Positions 43,031 to 52,437 of a DNA stretch of 64,000 nt are shown piece after piece (position 1 is the first letter of the stretch; each line of letters opens with the position of its first letter). The DNA comes from Scatonaster sp045598705 (GTDB lineage Bacteria > Bacillota > Clostridia > Saccharofermentanales > Saccharofermentanaceae), in assembly GCA_045598705.1 (NCBI GenBank), contig JAZLMM010000049.1, forward strand, positions 1 through 64,000. The letters are read 5' to 3'. The notes beneath the pieces were generated by a model. The model saw only the letters and a list, made by a program, of their open reading frames with translations. It was not told the origin of the DNA and did not search any database. The position numbers were made by a program, and so were the translations under genes.

Positions 43031-44941
43031 ATGACGAACTTTCATATTTACCCGAATCTGCTATACCTGCTCCCGCCGAATACGCATAATACGAAAGACT
43101 TGGAACAGGCATTAAGCCAGCATCCCGAGATCAAGTTCGTCTCTTTTGTTGGTATCGACCTGGCCGGTAATGATACTGACGAGAAGATTCCGATTAGTAG
43201 TTTCATCGATAACCTCCAAGGCTATTTGAGTGGTTGCGTCGTCCAGACAGATGGTTCTTCAGTAGAACTTCCGGGTATCGCAACACTCAACGATGGACGC
43301 GTAGACTTCGAAGCAGATCGCGATGTTATGTGGTTCATTGACTATAACTACGAGCACCTTGACCCGCAGACCAATCTTCCAATCGGAACCCTTCGTATTC
43401 CTTCTTACTTAATTCACAATGGTGACAAGGTCTGCGCACGTTCCATTCTGAAGCGTTGCTCTGATCGTTTCGCATCCGAACTCGAGCGTTATCTGCGTGA
43501 ATATCCTGCATTGACCGAAGAACTCGGATTCACCATTGATAATCTTGACCGTATCGAGCTCACCACAGCTACTGAACTGGAATTCTGGGTCAGCTCACCG
43601 GAAGAGAAGATTAACACTCGCGTACTCTCCACATCTCAGAGTCTTAAAGAGCAGTACTGGAAGCGAACAAAGGGCGTCGTACGCACTGCACTGGAACAGG
43701 CAGTTATGCTTCTCGAGCTCTATGGTTTCGAACCAGAGATGGGACATAAAGAAGTCGGTGGTGTCAAGGCTCACCTTTCTGATGCAGGTGATTTCCACAA
43801 CATTATGGAGCAGTTGGAGATCGACTGGCACTATTCCAATTCTCTACAGGCTGCCGACTATGAACTGCTGGCTCGTATCTTTATCAAAGAGATCTTCCGC
43901 ATGCACGGTCTGGAAGTCAGCTTCTGTGCGAAGCCGCTTGCAGGAGTCGCAGGTTCCGGCGAGCATACACACGTCAATGCGGTAGCTTTCCTCAAAGATG
44001 GACACAAGGTCAATCTCTTTGCACCGAAAGACATGTCTAAGGATTTCTTGGGCACCATTGGATGGGGCGCACTTATGGGCTTCATGAAGCACTACTCTCT
44101 CATCAACCCGTTCATCTCCGTCACAACTGACGCATTCTTAAGACTACAGCCTGGTTTCGAAGCTCCAACTCATCCGGTCGCTTCCATCGGCAAAGACATC
44201 AACACACCATCTCGTAACCGTTCTGTACTGCTCGGTCTTATCCGTAATACAGAAAGTCCAATTCAGACACGTTTCGAGATTCGTTCCCCTAACCCACACA
44301 CCAACACATATCTCTGTTTATCTGCTGTATATCAGTGCATGCTAGACGGTATCGACTATGCCGTGAAGTCTGGCCACACCACTTCAGAACTTGAGAAAGA
44401 ATTCTGCAAGGGTTACGGCGAGGAAGCAGATTACCTGGAGAAGGATCGTGTCTATCGTTGTGAAGAAGATATCTTCACCACTTACACCACGGAGGAGAGA
44501 GACCGACTCTTCGGTGAACCACCGGCCACCGTTTATGATTCGCTTCGTTCCCTGCTTCATGCAGACGATCTGATTCCGATTCTCTGTGCTGGTGACATTT
44601 TCAGTGATAAGTTGATCTCTTCATATGCCCACGCCATGTTAGGACGTTGGCAGATGGAGTTATCGGAGCGTATTATCCCGACAAACCTTTCACAGATTCG
44701 AAATGTCGTACCGTTCCACAATCCGGACTGCAGTTACGACGTAGCCATGTGGAAAGAGATTGATGCGATTCGCAACAACTTAGCGAAGGATACCGCAGAA
44801 CACGTCTCCGTCTTTAAGGAGATCCGTCTGGCCATCAACGACAAGAATCTGCGTGAACTGAGTAAACTCCAACTCAAGATGAATACACTGATGAACAAGT
44901 TGCTTACACTTTACACAGAGTATGGTGCCAACCAGCTCTGA
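43031..44941 (+). CDS. Long glutamine synthetase-family enzyme
   Basis: 636 residues; type I enzymes have about 450 and type III about 700, so this is an intermediate form. Glutamine-synthetase blocks are readable in order: TELEFWV (metal Glu strand) near residue 180, EMGHKEVGGVKAH, SFCAKPLAGVAGSGEHTHVNAV with the catalytic-site His motif near 315, NRSVLLGLIR, and RFEIRSPNPHTNTYL near 417. A C-terminal helical region of about 190 residues follows. Glutamine formation from glutamate and ammonia is likely but a related gamma-glutamyl ligation cannot be excluded. It has its own promoter and terminator. Confidence 0.86.
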   Translation: MTNFHIYPNLLYLLPPNTHNTKDLEQALSQHPEIKFVSFVGIDLAGNDTDEKIPISSFIDNLQGYLSGCVVQTDGSSVELPGIATLNDGRVDFEADRDVMWFIDYNYEHLDPQTNLPIGTLRIPSYLIHNGDKVCARSILKRCSDRFASELERYLREYPALTEELGFTIDNLDRIELTTATELEFWVSSPEEKINTRVLSTSQSLKEQYWKRTKGVVRTALEQAVMLLELYGFEPEMGHKEVGGVKAHLSDAGDFHNIMEQLEIDWHYSNSLQAADYELLARIFIKEIFRMHGLEVSFCAKPLAGVAGSGEHTHVNAVAFLKDGHKVNLFAPKDMSKDFLGTIGWGALMGFMKHYSLINPFISVTTDAFLRLQPGFEAPTHPVASIGKDINTPSRNRSVLLGLIRNTESPIQTRFEIRSPNPHTNTYLCLSAVYQCMLDGIDYAVKSGHTTSELEKEFCKGYGEEADYLEKDRVYRCEEDIFTTYTTEERDRLFGEPPATVYDSLRSLLHADDLIPILCAGDIFSDKLISSYAHAMLGRWQMELSERIIPTNLSQIRNVVPFHNPDCSYDVAMWKEIDAIRNNLAKDTAEHVSVFKEIRLAINDKNLRELSKLQLKMNTLMNKLLTLYTEYGANQL

Positions 44942-44970
44942 TTCATCCCATTCATATGTATATACAATAG

Positions 44971-45023
44971 AAAAGGGGCCGCCTTGTGAATAAATCACTT
45001 TTGAGGCAACCCCTTCTTTTTTC
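44971..45023 (+). terminator. Terminator after the glutamine-synthetase-like gene
   Basis: AAGGGG-cc-GCCTT-GTGA, short loop, TCAC-...-AGGC-aa-CCCCTT, followed by CTTTTTT-type T tract. The stem is interrupted by one internal loop. A-rich sequence on the other side may also stop the convergent transcript. Confidence 0.82.
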
Positions 45024-45050
45024 AATTACTAAGTTCAAAGAGATACTAGT

Positions 45051-45545
45051 TCATTTCTTCATCTGTCTACGGATGACTTCAGCCTCTTCTTCAGTAGGCA
45101 GGCGTCCATCGCGGGCTGCTCCTTCCGGCACGCGATCAATCCCAAGTTCCTGACAACGAATCTTCATGGCGAAGTTCAAAGTACCTCGAATATCATGCTT
45201 ATTTCCTAAAGCAAGAATCGTCTCCGCATCGTATTGATCTTTTTCAAATTTCTCAAGAAGCAGCTTGTCCTGTTTCTCATAACGGACACTCAGATAGATT
45301 GTAAACGGCAAGACCGCAATACCTAGGGCAAGTGTGACACAGATACCTACGCTTAGAACCCACATAGGGGTTGAGCGCCAGACGGTAAATATCGTCCCCA
45401 GTAAGGCCGCGCCAAGGAGGCAACTGGCGACAATAAGGATCCACATGCCGTTTCGCTCTGCAAGGAAGCGCATACGGCGATTTCGGCGCTTCACCTCACG
45501 CAGTTCCTTCTCATATTCCTTCTCGATATTGGCTAGGTTATCCAT
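45051..45545 (-). CDS. Hypothetical two-helix membrane protein with coiled-coil start
   Basis: 164 residues: a charged helix (NIEKEYEKELREVKRRNRRMRFL), two transmembrane helices (about 35-57 and 66-88), and a cytosolic charged tail with EEEAEVIRRQMKK. It resembles small clostridial membrane proteins of unknown function; I recognise no family. The start is uncertain: ATG at 45545 is chosen, and a GTG 12 bases upstream is possible. Confidence 0.55.
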   Translation of the reverse strand: MDNLANIEKEYEKELREVKRRNRRMRFLAERNGMWILIVASCLLGAALLGTIFTVWRSTPMWVLSVGICVTLALGIAVLPFTIYLSVRYEKQDKLLLEKFEKDQYDAETILALGNKHDIRGTLNFAMKIRCQELGIDRVPEGAARDGRLPTEEEAEVIRRQMKK

Positions 45546-45573
45546 ACCTATACTCACCCACCTATCTCACATC

Positions 45574-45657
45574 TCACTTCCCATCAAGTGGCAGGCAGGT
45601 CACTGCACCGACAAGTTCTGAGACAATAGAAACAAGAAAGAATGCCAGCAGCTTCTT
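45574..45657 (-). CDS. Possible small hydrophobic protein
   Basis: An ATG-started frame of 27 residues, MKKLLAFFLVSIVSELVGAV and a short CLPLDGK tail, looks like a lone signal or transmembrane peptide. There is no convincing ribosome binding site, and it fits between the genes at 45545 and 45683. It may be non-coding. Confidence 0.25.
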   Translation of the reverse strand, partial: KKLLAFFLVSIVSELVGAVTCLPLDGK

Positions 45658-45682
45658 CATAACGTATGGAACATCCCAACAA

Positions 45683-46084
45683 TCAGAATTCAATAACTTC
45701 CGGTGCATCGGTAAAAGAACTGATGGTCGCAGTTCCGGATTTGAAGTACAACATCTGCATATTGCCATCGTCCGGACTATACATTCCCTTCAGCTGTGGC
45801 ATCTTCTCTAACATGGCAACCATCACATCACGATTATCATCATTCTCGAGTTCACCAGCAATACGAATCCATTTACCATTAAGGAAAGCACAGATTTCTA
45901 CTTTCGGATTCTCCGCAATCTGCTTACTGACCGGCTTCACTTTACCGGTCTGAATATAGAGTTTCCCATCCGCAATCAAAGCCGTACCAAAAGGACGAAC
46001 TCTTGGTTGGTTACCCTCTACTGTAGCTAGATAGTAAGTACCGGCCTCATCCAGAAAAGCACAAACTTTCTCAATTCCTTCCAT
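45683..46084 (-). CDS. Pyridoxamine 5'-phosphate oxidase-like flavin-binding protein
   Basis: A 133-residue split-barrel protein of the PNPOx-like superfamily: YYLATVEGNQPRVRPFG, a LYIQTGKVKPVSKQIAENPKVEICAF segment typical of FMN-contacting strands, and a WIRIAGELE strand. It probably binds FMN or F420-like cofactor; substrate unknown. TAGGAGG precedes the ATG. It is flanked by hypothetical genes on the same strand. Confidence 0.85.
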   Translation of the reverse strand: MEGIEKVCAFLDEAGTYYLATVEGNQPRVRPFGTALIADGKLYIQTGKVKPVSKQIAENPKVEICAFLNGKWIRIAGELENDDNRDVMVAMLEKMPQLKGMYSPDDGNMQMLYFKSGTATISSFTDAPEVIEF

Positions 46085-46176
46085 GTTGATGTCCTCCTAA
46101 CATATCGTTTTCACATGTTCATATCATATCACACAAACAGGAATTCTGACGTTAAAGCAAGGCCAAGCTTTACTGA

Positions 46177-46737
46177 TTACTGAATCTGAGACTTCTCGTC
46201 CACCTGGGCTGCAGCTGCAGCAGTATTTCCAAATACGAAACTCTCAATCTCCTTGGAATATCCGAAGAACATACCCGGACGAGCTGGTAGAATCACCTGC
46301 TTGATCTCATTCATCACATCGGTTCCAAGTGGTTTCTTGGAGAAGCCACCGGTCTGTCCAATCGGAATGACATGTACATCACCGGAACGCTCTACTGTAC
46401 GGATATGGTGATACTTAGTAGTTGGAATGAAATACATTCTCTGTGTGGTCACCTGCGGATATACCCAGATTAGATCACGAACTGGAATGCAAATCAATGC
46501 ATTGAATTCCTTGATTAAGATTGCAGTCGATGTAACGATCATGGTCTTAAAGTAGACTTTCGCAGAACTAATCTCATCATTCAACTTCTGAAGATCTTCC
46601 GGGAACATACGATCCCAACTCTCTACCGAAGCCGCCCATGACTTCTTATTCATCTTTCCCTGCTTGATTTTACCGAGCTCATTTTCTACCTTGGTAGCAA
46701 TTGCCGGATACTGTGCGAATAACTGTTCAATTTCCAT
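46177..46737 (-). CDS. Hypothetical cytosolic protein
   Basis: 186 residues without membrane segments: a helical N-terminus (EIEQLFAQYPAIATKVENEL), a beta-rich core (FKTMIVTSTAILIKEFNALICI, DLIWVYPQVTTQRMYFIPTT, VHVIPIGQTGG) and a tail ending in an alanine run. The core resembles PH-like domains of Clostridia proteins, but this is only an impression. It has a good promoter of its own. Confidence 0.6.
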   Translation of the reverse strand: MEIEQLFAQYPAIATKVENELGKIKQGKMNKKSWAASVESWDRMFPEDLQKLNDEISSAKVYFKTMIVTSTAILIKEFNALICIPVRDLIWVYPQVTTQRMYFIPTTKYHHIRTVERSGDVHVIPIGQTGGFSKKPLGTDVMNEIKQVILPARPGMFFGYSKEIESFVFGNTAAAAAQVDEKSQIQ

Positions 46738-46771
46738 AATTCAATACTCCCTCTTTTTATTCCCCTGCAAC

Positions 46772-46800
46772 AATGTATCGAATAAAACCATTCTTGTCAA
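46772..46800 (-). promoter_or_regulatory. Promoter of the hypothetical gene at 46177
   Basis: Minus strand TTGACA (46800-46795), 17-bp spacer, TACATT (46777-46772), just after the hom terminator. Confidence 0.68.
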
Positions 46801-46801
46801 G

Positions 46802-46835
46802 AAAAAAAAGCGTGAGCATATTATCTCACGCCTTC
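46802..46835 (-). terminator. Rho-independent terminator of the ACT-hom operon
   Basis: Minus strand GGCGTGAG / CTCACGC stem with an 8-base loop followed by eight Ts, 32 bp after the hom stop codon. Confidence 0.9.
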
Positions 46836-46866
46836 TTCCTGAATCTTCACATTCATTTTGTTTCAA

Positions 46867-48096
46867 TTAGAAAATACGAATAACACTTCGCACCTCGTCG
46901 AAGTTCTGAATACCGATTGCCAATTTTGCTTCATTCAAATCGCCATTCTTACCAAGAATGACAGCCTTCTCACCTTCTGCTTCATAGACACAAGGCTGGC
47001 AGGAAATACCTGGGAATGCACCTTCTATCGCATCATCCGATACCGAATCCGGCAGACGAAGGAGTACAGATACCGTATGTTCTTCAATAGGAGTCAGCAC
47101 GGAATCTGAAGTCTCATACCAACGTGTCACATGTGCATGACCGTTCTCATGCGCAACTGCATCCATCACATCACCCACGACGGCAGAAGCTGTCGCAAGT
47201 TTTCCGGCACCCTGGCCATAGAACATTGCATCGCCGACAGCATTACCGGTCACCATAATGGCATTGAACACATCGTTCGCACAAGCAAGCGGATGAGACT
47301 TCGAAACGAGGTGCGGCGCAACATATGCGAACTTGCCCTCATCCGAATTCTCGAAGATCGCCAGAAGCTTAATGGAAGCATTCATCTCCTTGGCATACTC
47401 CATGTCTTTGGTTGTAATTGCCGTAATACCTACGGTAAAAAGACTTGTCGGGTCAACATATGCGCCATCCATTGCGATGGTGCTAAGAATAGCAATCTTT
47501 CTCTGCGCATCGATTCCGTCGATATCTGCAGACGGGTTAGCTTCTGCATAGCCCTTGGCCTGTGCTTCCTTAAGGACGATATCAAAGTCCGCGCCATTCT
47601 CGGCCATCTGCGTCAGAATATAGTTTGTCGTACCATTCACGATACCGGCAATCTTCTCGATCTTATTTCCAGCCAGGCAACGATGCAACGGACGGATGAT
47701 CGGAATACCACCACCCACAGAAGCTTCGAAGATATAGTTGCAGTGGTGTTCCGAAGCAATCTGCATCAGCTCAACACCATGGGTAGAAACAAGCTCCTTA
47801 TTAGAAGTTACGACAGTCTTGCCAGAAGATAGTGCTAACTTAGTATATTCATAAGCAATGCGTGCACCACCGATCGTCTCCACAACTACAGAGATATCCG
47901 GATCGTTGAACACTTCGTCCTTATCGTGGGTAACAAGTGAAGCGAACGGACTATCCGGGAAATCACGGATATCCAAGATCTTCTTCACCTTCAATTCTTC
48001 ACCGAGTCGGGAAGTAATCAGGTCGTGATTCATGTCAATGACTTCTGCCACACCGCAACCTACAACACCGAAACCTAAAATCGCTATATTCTTCAT
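46867..48096 (-). CDS. hom: Homoserine dehydrogenase
   Basis: A 409-residue enzyme reducing aspartate semialdehyde to homoserine for threonine and methionine synthesis. The N-terminal Rossmann motif is ILGFGVVGCGV. The catalytic domain has TSNKELVSTHG, EASVGGGIPIIRPL and the NGTTNYILTQM signature. A C-terminal ACT domain (ISVLLRLPDS-like start, about residues 340-409) suggests threonine feedback. The ATG at 48096 follows AGGGAG. It forms an operon with the ACT-domain protein encoded 5 bp upstream. Confidence 0.96.
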   Translation of the reverse strand: MKNIAILGFGVVGCGVAEVIDMNHDLITSRLGEELKVKKILDIRDFPDSPFASLVTHDKDEVFNDPDISVVVETIGGARIAYEYTKLALSSGKTVVTSNKELVSTHGVELMQIASEHHCNYIFEASVGGGIPIIRPLHRCLAGNKIEKIAGIVNGTTNYILTQMAENGADFDIVLKEAQAKGYAEANPSADIDGIDAQRKIAILSTIAMDGAYVDPTSLFTVGITAITTKDMEYAKEMNASIKLLAIFENSDEGKFAYVAPHLVSKSHPLACANDVFNAIMVTGNAVGDAMFYGQGAGKLATASAVVGDVMDAVAHENGHAHVTRWYETSDSVLTPIEEHTVSVLLRLPDSVSDDAIEGAFPGISCQPCVYEAEGEKAVILGKNGDLNEAKLAIGIQNFDEVRSVIRIF

Positions 48097-48101
48097 AGTC
48101 T

Positions 48102-48545
48102 TCACTCCCTAGCCATAATTCTGCAGGAACGAACTCCTGGTATTCTCTCCACTTCACGGATCAGTTCATCGATAGAACTACTCATGCGGTCGGTCTCCAT
48201 AGAAACTGAGACATCCGCCAGTCCATTGATTGGAATGTTCTGATTGATAGTCAGGATATTTCCCTTGACGAAAGCAATGCATTGGATAATGCCGGCCAGA
48301 ATCCCTGGAAAATTCTCAACAGCCACGATCAACGTGACGATCTTTCCCTGGCTCGTCTCATAGAACGGCATGACTGCTTCCTTATACTTATAATATGCGC
48401 TACGAGAAAGGCCAACCATCTTCACTGCTTCGTTGACCGACACTACCTTGCCGGAACTCAACAGACGCTTCGCATCCATTACCTTCACAAATACCTCAGG
48501 TAATACATCTGCTTTCACAAGCAAATACTCGTAACTCTCAGCCAT
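48102..48545 (-). CDS. ACT domain-containing protein (PheB / UPF0735 type)
   Basis: 147 residues. A helix-turn-helix-like N-terminal half (SVNEAVKMVGLSRSAYYKYKEAV) is joined to a C-terminal ACT domain (VTLIVAVENFPGILAGIIQCIAF). The family, often called PheB, commonly precedes hom in Firmicutes, and a role as amino-acid-responsive regulator is inferred from this layout. The ATG at 48545 follows GAGGATG. Confidence 0.87.
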   Translation of the reverse strand: MAESYEYLLVKADVLPEVFVKVMDAKRLLSSGKVVSVNEAVKMVGLSRSAYYKYKEAVMPFYETSQGKIVTLIVAVENFPGILAGIIQCIAFVKGNILTINQNIPINGLADVSVSMETDRMSSSIDELIREVERIPGVRSCRIMARE

Positions 48546-48592
48546 ACACATCCTCGATTAGAAGAAAATCTCCCGCCAGAAATGTCCGCGGT

Positions 48593-48612
48593 GCGTGTAC
48601 AAGTGTACACGC
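48593..48612. repeat. GC-rich inverted repeat upstream of the ACT-hom operon
   Basis: GCGTGTAC-AAGT-GTACACGC, a perfect 8-bp stem with a 4-base loop. It lies between rdgB and the ACT gene with no T tract, so it is more like an operator or mRNA hairpin than a terminator. Confidence 0.5.
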
Positions 48613-48623
48613 GTGAAAGTATA

Positions 48624-49214
48624 TCACGATTGCTTCAAAATGGCAAGCATCGAACGCAACGCCTTACCACGGTGGCTGATTGCATTCTTCTCTTCATCTG
48701 GGATTTCTGCCGTCGTATGACCAATCTCCGGCACATAGAAGATCGGGTCATAGCCGAATCCATTATCGCCTCTTGGTGCGTCGAGCAGCACGCCGTCGCA
48801 CTGTTCTTTGACCACGAAGTGGGAACCATCCGGACGAACGACTGCGATGGCGCACACGAAGTGGGCCGTCCACTGCTCCTTCGGTACGTCCTTCAACATC
48901 TCCCAGATCTTCTCAAACTTCTCGGGATAGGTGGAATCTACACCGCAGAAACGTGCAGAATACACACCCGGCGCACCACCCAACGCATCAATACAGATGC
49001 CAGAATCATCCGCCATGACATATCCGCCCACTTCCTTATGGATTGCTGTCGCCTTGATGAGCGCATTCCCTTCGAATGTGTCCGCATCCTCAACGATATC
49101 CGTGTGAATACCGATGCTCTCCATACCGACGATCTCGAATGGGAACTCTGCAAGGATCTCCTGGATCTCATGGATCTTATCTTTATTCTTACTTGCTACG
49201 AGAAATCTTTCCAT
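48624..49214 (-). CDS. rdgB: XTP/dITP pyrophosphatase (RdgB/HAM1 family)
   Basis: A 196-residue house-cleaning nucleotide pyrophosphatase that removes non-canonical purine triphosphates (XTP, dITP). Family motifs are LVASKNKDKIHEI, the central MADDSGICIDALGGAPGVYSAR with catalytic acidic residues, and the C-terminal GFGYDPIFY and SHRGKAL. The ATG at 49214 follows AGGAGAGAG. It lies downstream of the RsmF-like gene (46 bp). Confidence 0.95.
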   Translation of the reverse strand: MERFLVASKNKDKIHEIQEILAEFPFEIVGMESIGIHTDIVEDADTFEGNALIKATAIHKEVGGYVMADDSGICIDALGGAPGVYSARFCGVDSTYPEKFEKIWEMLKDVPKEQWTAHFVCAIAVVRPDGSHFVVKEQCDGVLLDAPRGDNGFGYDPIFYVPEIGHTTAEIPDEEKNAISHRGKALRSMLAILKQS

Positions 49215-49260
49215 TGCTTCTCTCTCTCCTATCAAACATAAAATTCGCTAAATCAATTCA

Positions 49261-50694
49261 TTAGCCCATCAAGCGCCAAGCCTTCGGGTAAGCATTCTTC
49301 AATACTGAGCCTGTCACCTTCGCAAATCCCAACGGAAAATCTTCACAGGCGACCACAATATTCTCCCCATCATCGAGCAGTGCCATCTCTTCCTCTGTCA
49401 GAGAGATCGTCTCACAACGAAGATATCGGATCAACCGCTCATCTTCTCTTCCCAACGCCAGGAATCTGGACGGACGGATCTTCTCCTTATTCAACTCCAG
49501 TGCCAACGCCTGAGACGGAACGAATACACGTCCTTTGGCCGTTTCTTTGATTTCGCCGGGAAAATCACCCATCTTCACTACTTTGAGATGGGAGAACAGT
49601 GACTCCGCGACCGGCATCAGGTGGACCTTATCCTTATGAAGCACAAACTGCTCACGAATCTTCTTCACATAGGCATCCGCTGCTTCATCGTTCAGAAGTC
49701 CTTTCATGAACTGCTCGTAACATTCACGTGCTTTTACGAAAGTAAAATTAGTAGAAGATTCAGGTTTCGTGGATTTTCTCGAATCGTCTTCACGTTCACC
49801 TTTCTTATGAAGATGCACGCAGAAATGTCCTTCGCCGGATGTGCGGTGTGGCCAGATGCGCATCATGCCCTCCGGATCATGCGACACGCAGGTCAGTTCA
49901 CGGTGTGAGATGATCTCATAATCAGAATGAGTCGCCAGGAAATCATGGATCCGTTCCTCATCCTCTGCTTCACCGAAAGTACATGTTGAATAGACAATGT
50001 CACCACCTTGCATCAGCATCTCATCCGCATAGCCGAGGATCGCCGTCTGAATCGGAACACAACTGTCCGGTCCGAACTTCTCCCAACTCTTCGGCGCGAA
50101 AGGATCTCTTCGGAACATACCTTCGCCGGAACAAGGCGCATCGATAATGATACGATGGAAGAATCCCTTGAAATTCTTCACCATGTTCTTCGGATCCTCA
50201 TTCAGGATCACCACATTATCCGCGCCGGCGCGCTCCAGATTACGAAGCAGCGCACGGGAACGTTCTGCATTGATCTCGTTGGCCACCAGAAGCCCCTCAC
50301 CCTGAAGATCTTCCGCGATTCGGGTCGCCTTGCCTCCTGGGGCCGCGCACATATCTAAGATAAACTCTCCAGGTTTCGTACCGATGATTGAAGCCGGAAG
50401 CATCGCCGAAGGTTCCTGAATATAGTAGGCACCCGCATGGTAGTAGGGATCTTTTCCCAAGGAAACATCCGGCGTATAGAACCCTCCGTCGCACCAGGTC
50501 ACAGCTTCGGTCTCCATCTCCATCTTCGCCATCAGCGAAGCATAGTCGGAAGACTTCACCTTCAGACGATTCCAGCGAATACCATGTACCGCCGGCTGTT
50601 CATAGGACACGAGGAACTTGGCTTCCTCATCTTGAAGTCCCTGTTCCTTGAAGTACTGATGCATTCTTGTTAGAAAAGCTTCTGGAAGTTTCAT
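49261..50694 (-). CDS. RNA 5-methylcytosine methyltransferase, RsmF-like
   Basis: A 477-residue SAM-dependent enzyme of the NOL1/NOP2/Sun family. SAM-binding motif DMCAAPGGKATRIAE is near residue 113. The catalytic DAPCSGEGMFRRD and STCTF motifs carry the two cysteines. The long C-terminal part (about 190 residues) with a PUA-like end is typical of RsmF/YebU, which modifies 16S rRNA; the target here is inferred. It overlaps the M3 peptidase gene by 4 bp (ATGA). Confidence 0.9.
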   Translation of the reverse strand: MKLPEAFLTRMHQYFKEQGLQDEEAKFLVSYEQPAVHGIRWNRLKVKSSDYASLMAKMEMETEAVTWCDGGFYTPDVSLGKDPYYHAGAYYIQEPSAMLPASIIGTKPGEFILDMCAAPGGKATRIAEDLQGEGLLVANEINAERSRALLRNLERAGADNVVILNEDPKNMVKNFKGFFHRIIIDAPCSGEGMFRRDPFAPKSWEKFGPDSCVPIQTAILGYADEMLMQGGDIVYSTCTFGEAEDEERIHDFLATHSDYEIISHRELTCVSHDPEGMMRIWPHRTSGEGHFCVHLHKKGEREDDSRKSTKPESSTNFTFVKARECYEQFMKGLLNDEAADAYVKKIREQFVLHKDKVHLMPVAESLFSHLKVVKMGDFPGEIKETAKGRVFVPSQALALELNKEKIRPSRFLALGREDERLIRYLRCETISLTEEEMALLDDGENIVVACEDFPLGFAKVTGSVLKNAYPKAWRLMG

Positions 50695-52394
50695 AAGTTC
50701 AAATAATCACACACCTGATATGCAAGTTTCTTCATGACATCTACGGAGAATGGAGACTCAAGTCCTGAGCTCTCCACAAGGTCGATCAACGTCTTCGTAC
50801 CACCTGCGGAGCATAGATGATCGTAGATGGTCATGGCTTTCTTCGTATTCTTACGGGAGAGATCCCATAGCTGCAGCGCACAGACTTGGGCCAGACAGTA
50901 ATCGATATAGTAGAAAGGAGACGTGAAGATATGTTCCTTCTTCATCCAAGCGCCACCCGGTTCATAGAATGGGTCATTGTCATAGTCGATATCTGGCTGA
51001 TACTTCTTCTCCAGTCTCCGCCATGTCGCATGACGTTCCTCCGGCGTCATATCCGGATTCGCATAGACCTCATGCTGGAACTCATCGACAAGACATCCAT
51101 AAGGCAGGAAAAGAAGTGCTAAAGTCATATGCTGTTCACGATAAGCGTCTGCCGATTCACCAAAGAACATCTCCATATAAGGATAAGATAGATACTCCAT
51201 TGCAGTAGAATGAATCTCGCAGGCTTCCAGTGTCGGAGACAGACATTCGATAAACTGAGAGGAGTCAATGCTTCGCAGCGCAGCATATGCATGACCGGAC
51301 TCATGGACCATTGTGGCCACATCGTCGGAAGTCTCGTTTGCATTCATGAGAATATATGGAATACCGTAGTCCAGAATTGATGCACAGTAACCACCTGTCG
51401 CCTTATTCTGTCGGGAGAAGAGGTCCATGAAGTCATGCTCACCCAATACTTGGAAGAAGCTTGGTTCCTTTGAGAACATCTTCGCAAACATCTGGCATCC
51501 TGTACGGAAGTACTCTTCCTTCGGAATATTCGGTTTGGGATTACCATGTACGAAGAGACATGGTAAATCATAGTAGTAGAGCTTATCTACATCCAATCTC
51601 TTCTTCTGAAGACGACGGATCTCTGAAGTGATTGGAACGATATACTTCACTACATTATCACGGAAGGTCTTCACCTGTTCCGCATCGTAGTCGTAGCGCT
51701 CCATGCGTTTATAACCCAGTTCGACGAAGTCTTTGAAACCCAGTTTATTCGCAATCGAAGTACGAATATGTACCATCTTGTCATAGATTTCGTCGAACTT
51801 GCCCTTGTTGGACATATAGTAATTCGAAACAGCCTGATGTGCTTCTTTGCGGACCTCTCGATCGGTCGACTCAAGGAATGGTGTCATGGTCGAGATCGTC
51901 TGATGCTTACCTTCGAAGAGAATATCAGCTTCCGAGAGGATCTGACTATACTCCGTCTCCAGGGAGCTCTCCTCGCCCAATTCCTCTAGCACTTCAGAAC
52001 TTACGATATCACGCTGATTCAGCGTCTTCCGAAAGATCATAGGACCGAAGCGTTCTTCCAACAGTGGACGAATTTCAGAATGAAGCAGTGCGGCATATAC
52101 ACCCGCAGACAATTCCGAGATGACTGGATAGTTCTCATCGAAGAAATCAATCTCGTCGATCCAGAACTGATCTGCAGTATCTAAGTCGTGACGAATCATA
52201 CAAACCGTACAAGCTGTGTCAAAAGCACTCATCTCACGTTCGAAATTCATAATGGCTGCCTCGACCACCTCCGGATCACGGGCGGCCATCAACTTCAGTC
52301 TGGTACTCATGGCACATTCGCGAAATTCCTGTATGGAAGGTCGCACGTACTTAATCTCCGAGAAATTCGGCATCTTCATATTATCGTCAGACAT
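50691..52394 (-). CDS. M3 family oligoendopeptidase
   Basis: A 567-residue zinc metallopeptidase of the thimet/PepF group that cleaves short peptides in the cytosol. The zinc motif HESGH (MVHESGHAYAALR) is near residue 355, with the third ligand region EACEIHSTAMEYLSYPYME about 28 residues later. No signal peptide. AGAGGTG precedes the ATG. It is co-transcribed with the RsmF-like gene. Confidence 0.93.
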   Translation of the reverse strand: MSDDNMKMPNFSEIKYVRPSIQEFRECAMSTRLKLMAARDPEVVEAAIMNFEREMSAFDTACTVCMIRHDLDTADQFWIDEIDFFDENYPVISELSAGVYAALLHSEIRPLLEERFGPMIFRKTLNQRDIVSSEVLEELGEESSLETEYSQILSEADILFEGKHQTISTMTPFLESTDREVRKEAHQAVSNYYMSNKGKFDEIYDKMVHIRTSIANKLGFKDFVELGYKRMERYDYDAEQVKTFRDNVVKYIVPITSEIRRLQKKRLDVDKLYYYDLPCLFVHGNPKPNIPKEEYFRTGCQMFAKMFSKEPSFFQVLGEHDFMDLFSRQNKATGGYCASILDYGIPYILMNANETSDDVATMVHESGHAYAALRSIDSSQFIECLSPTLEACEIHSTAMEYLSYPYMEMFFGESADAYREQHMTLALLFLPYGCLVDEFQHEVYANPDMTPEERHATWRRLEKKYQPDIDYDNDPFYEPGGAWMKKEHIFTSPFYYIDYCLAQVCALQLWDLSRKNTKKAMTIYDHLCSAGGTKTLIDLVESSGLESPFSVDVMKKLAYQVCDYLNL

Positions 52395-52437
52395 GTTTCA
52401 CCTCTGATATAGGAAATCGAATCCGAAAGAGAAACGA

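Noticed and set aside
48546..48623. T-box or threonine-attenuator leader before ACT-hom
   Set aside because: The intergenic region is under 80 bases and shows only the 8-bp hairpin; no T-box sequence or terminator/antiterminator pair.
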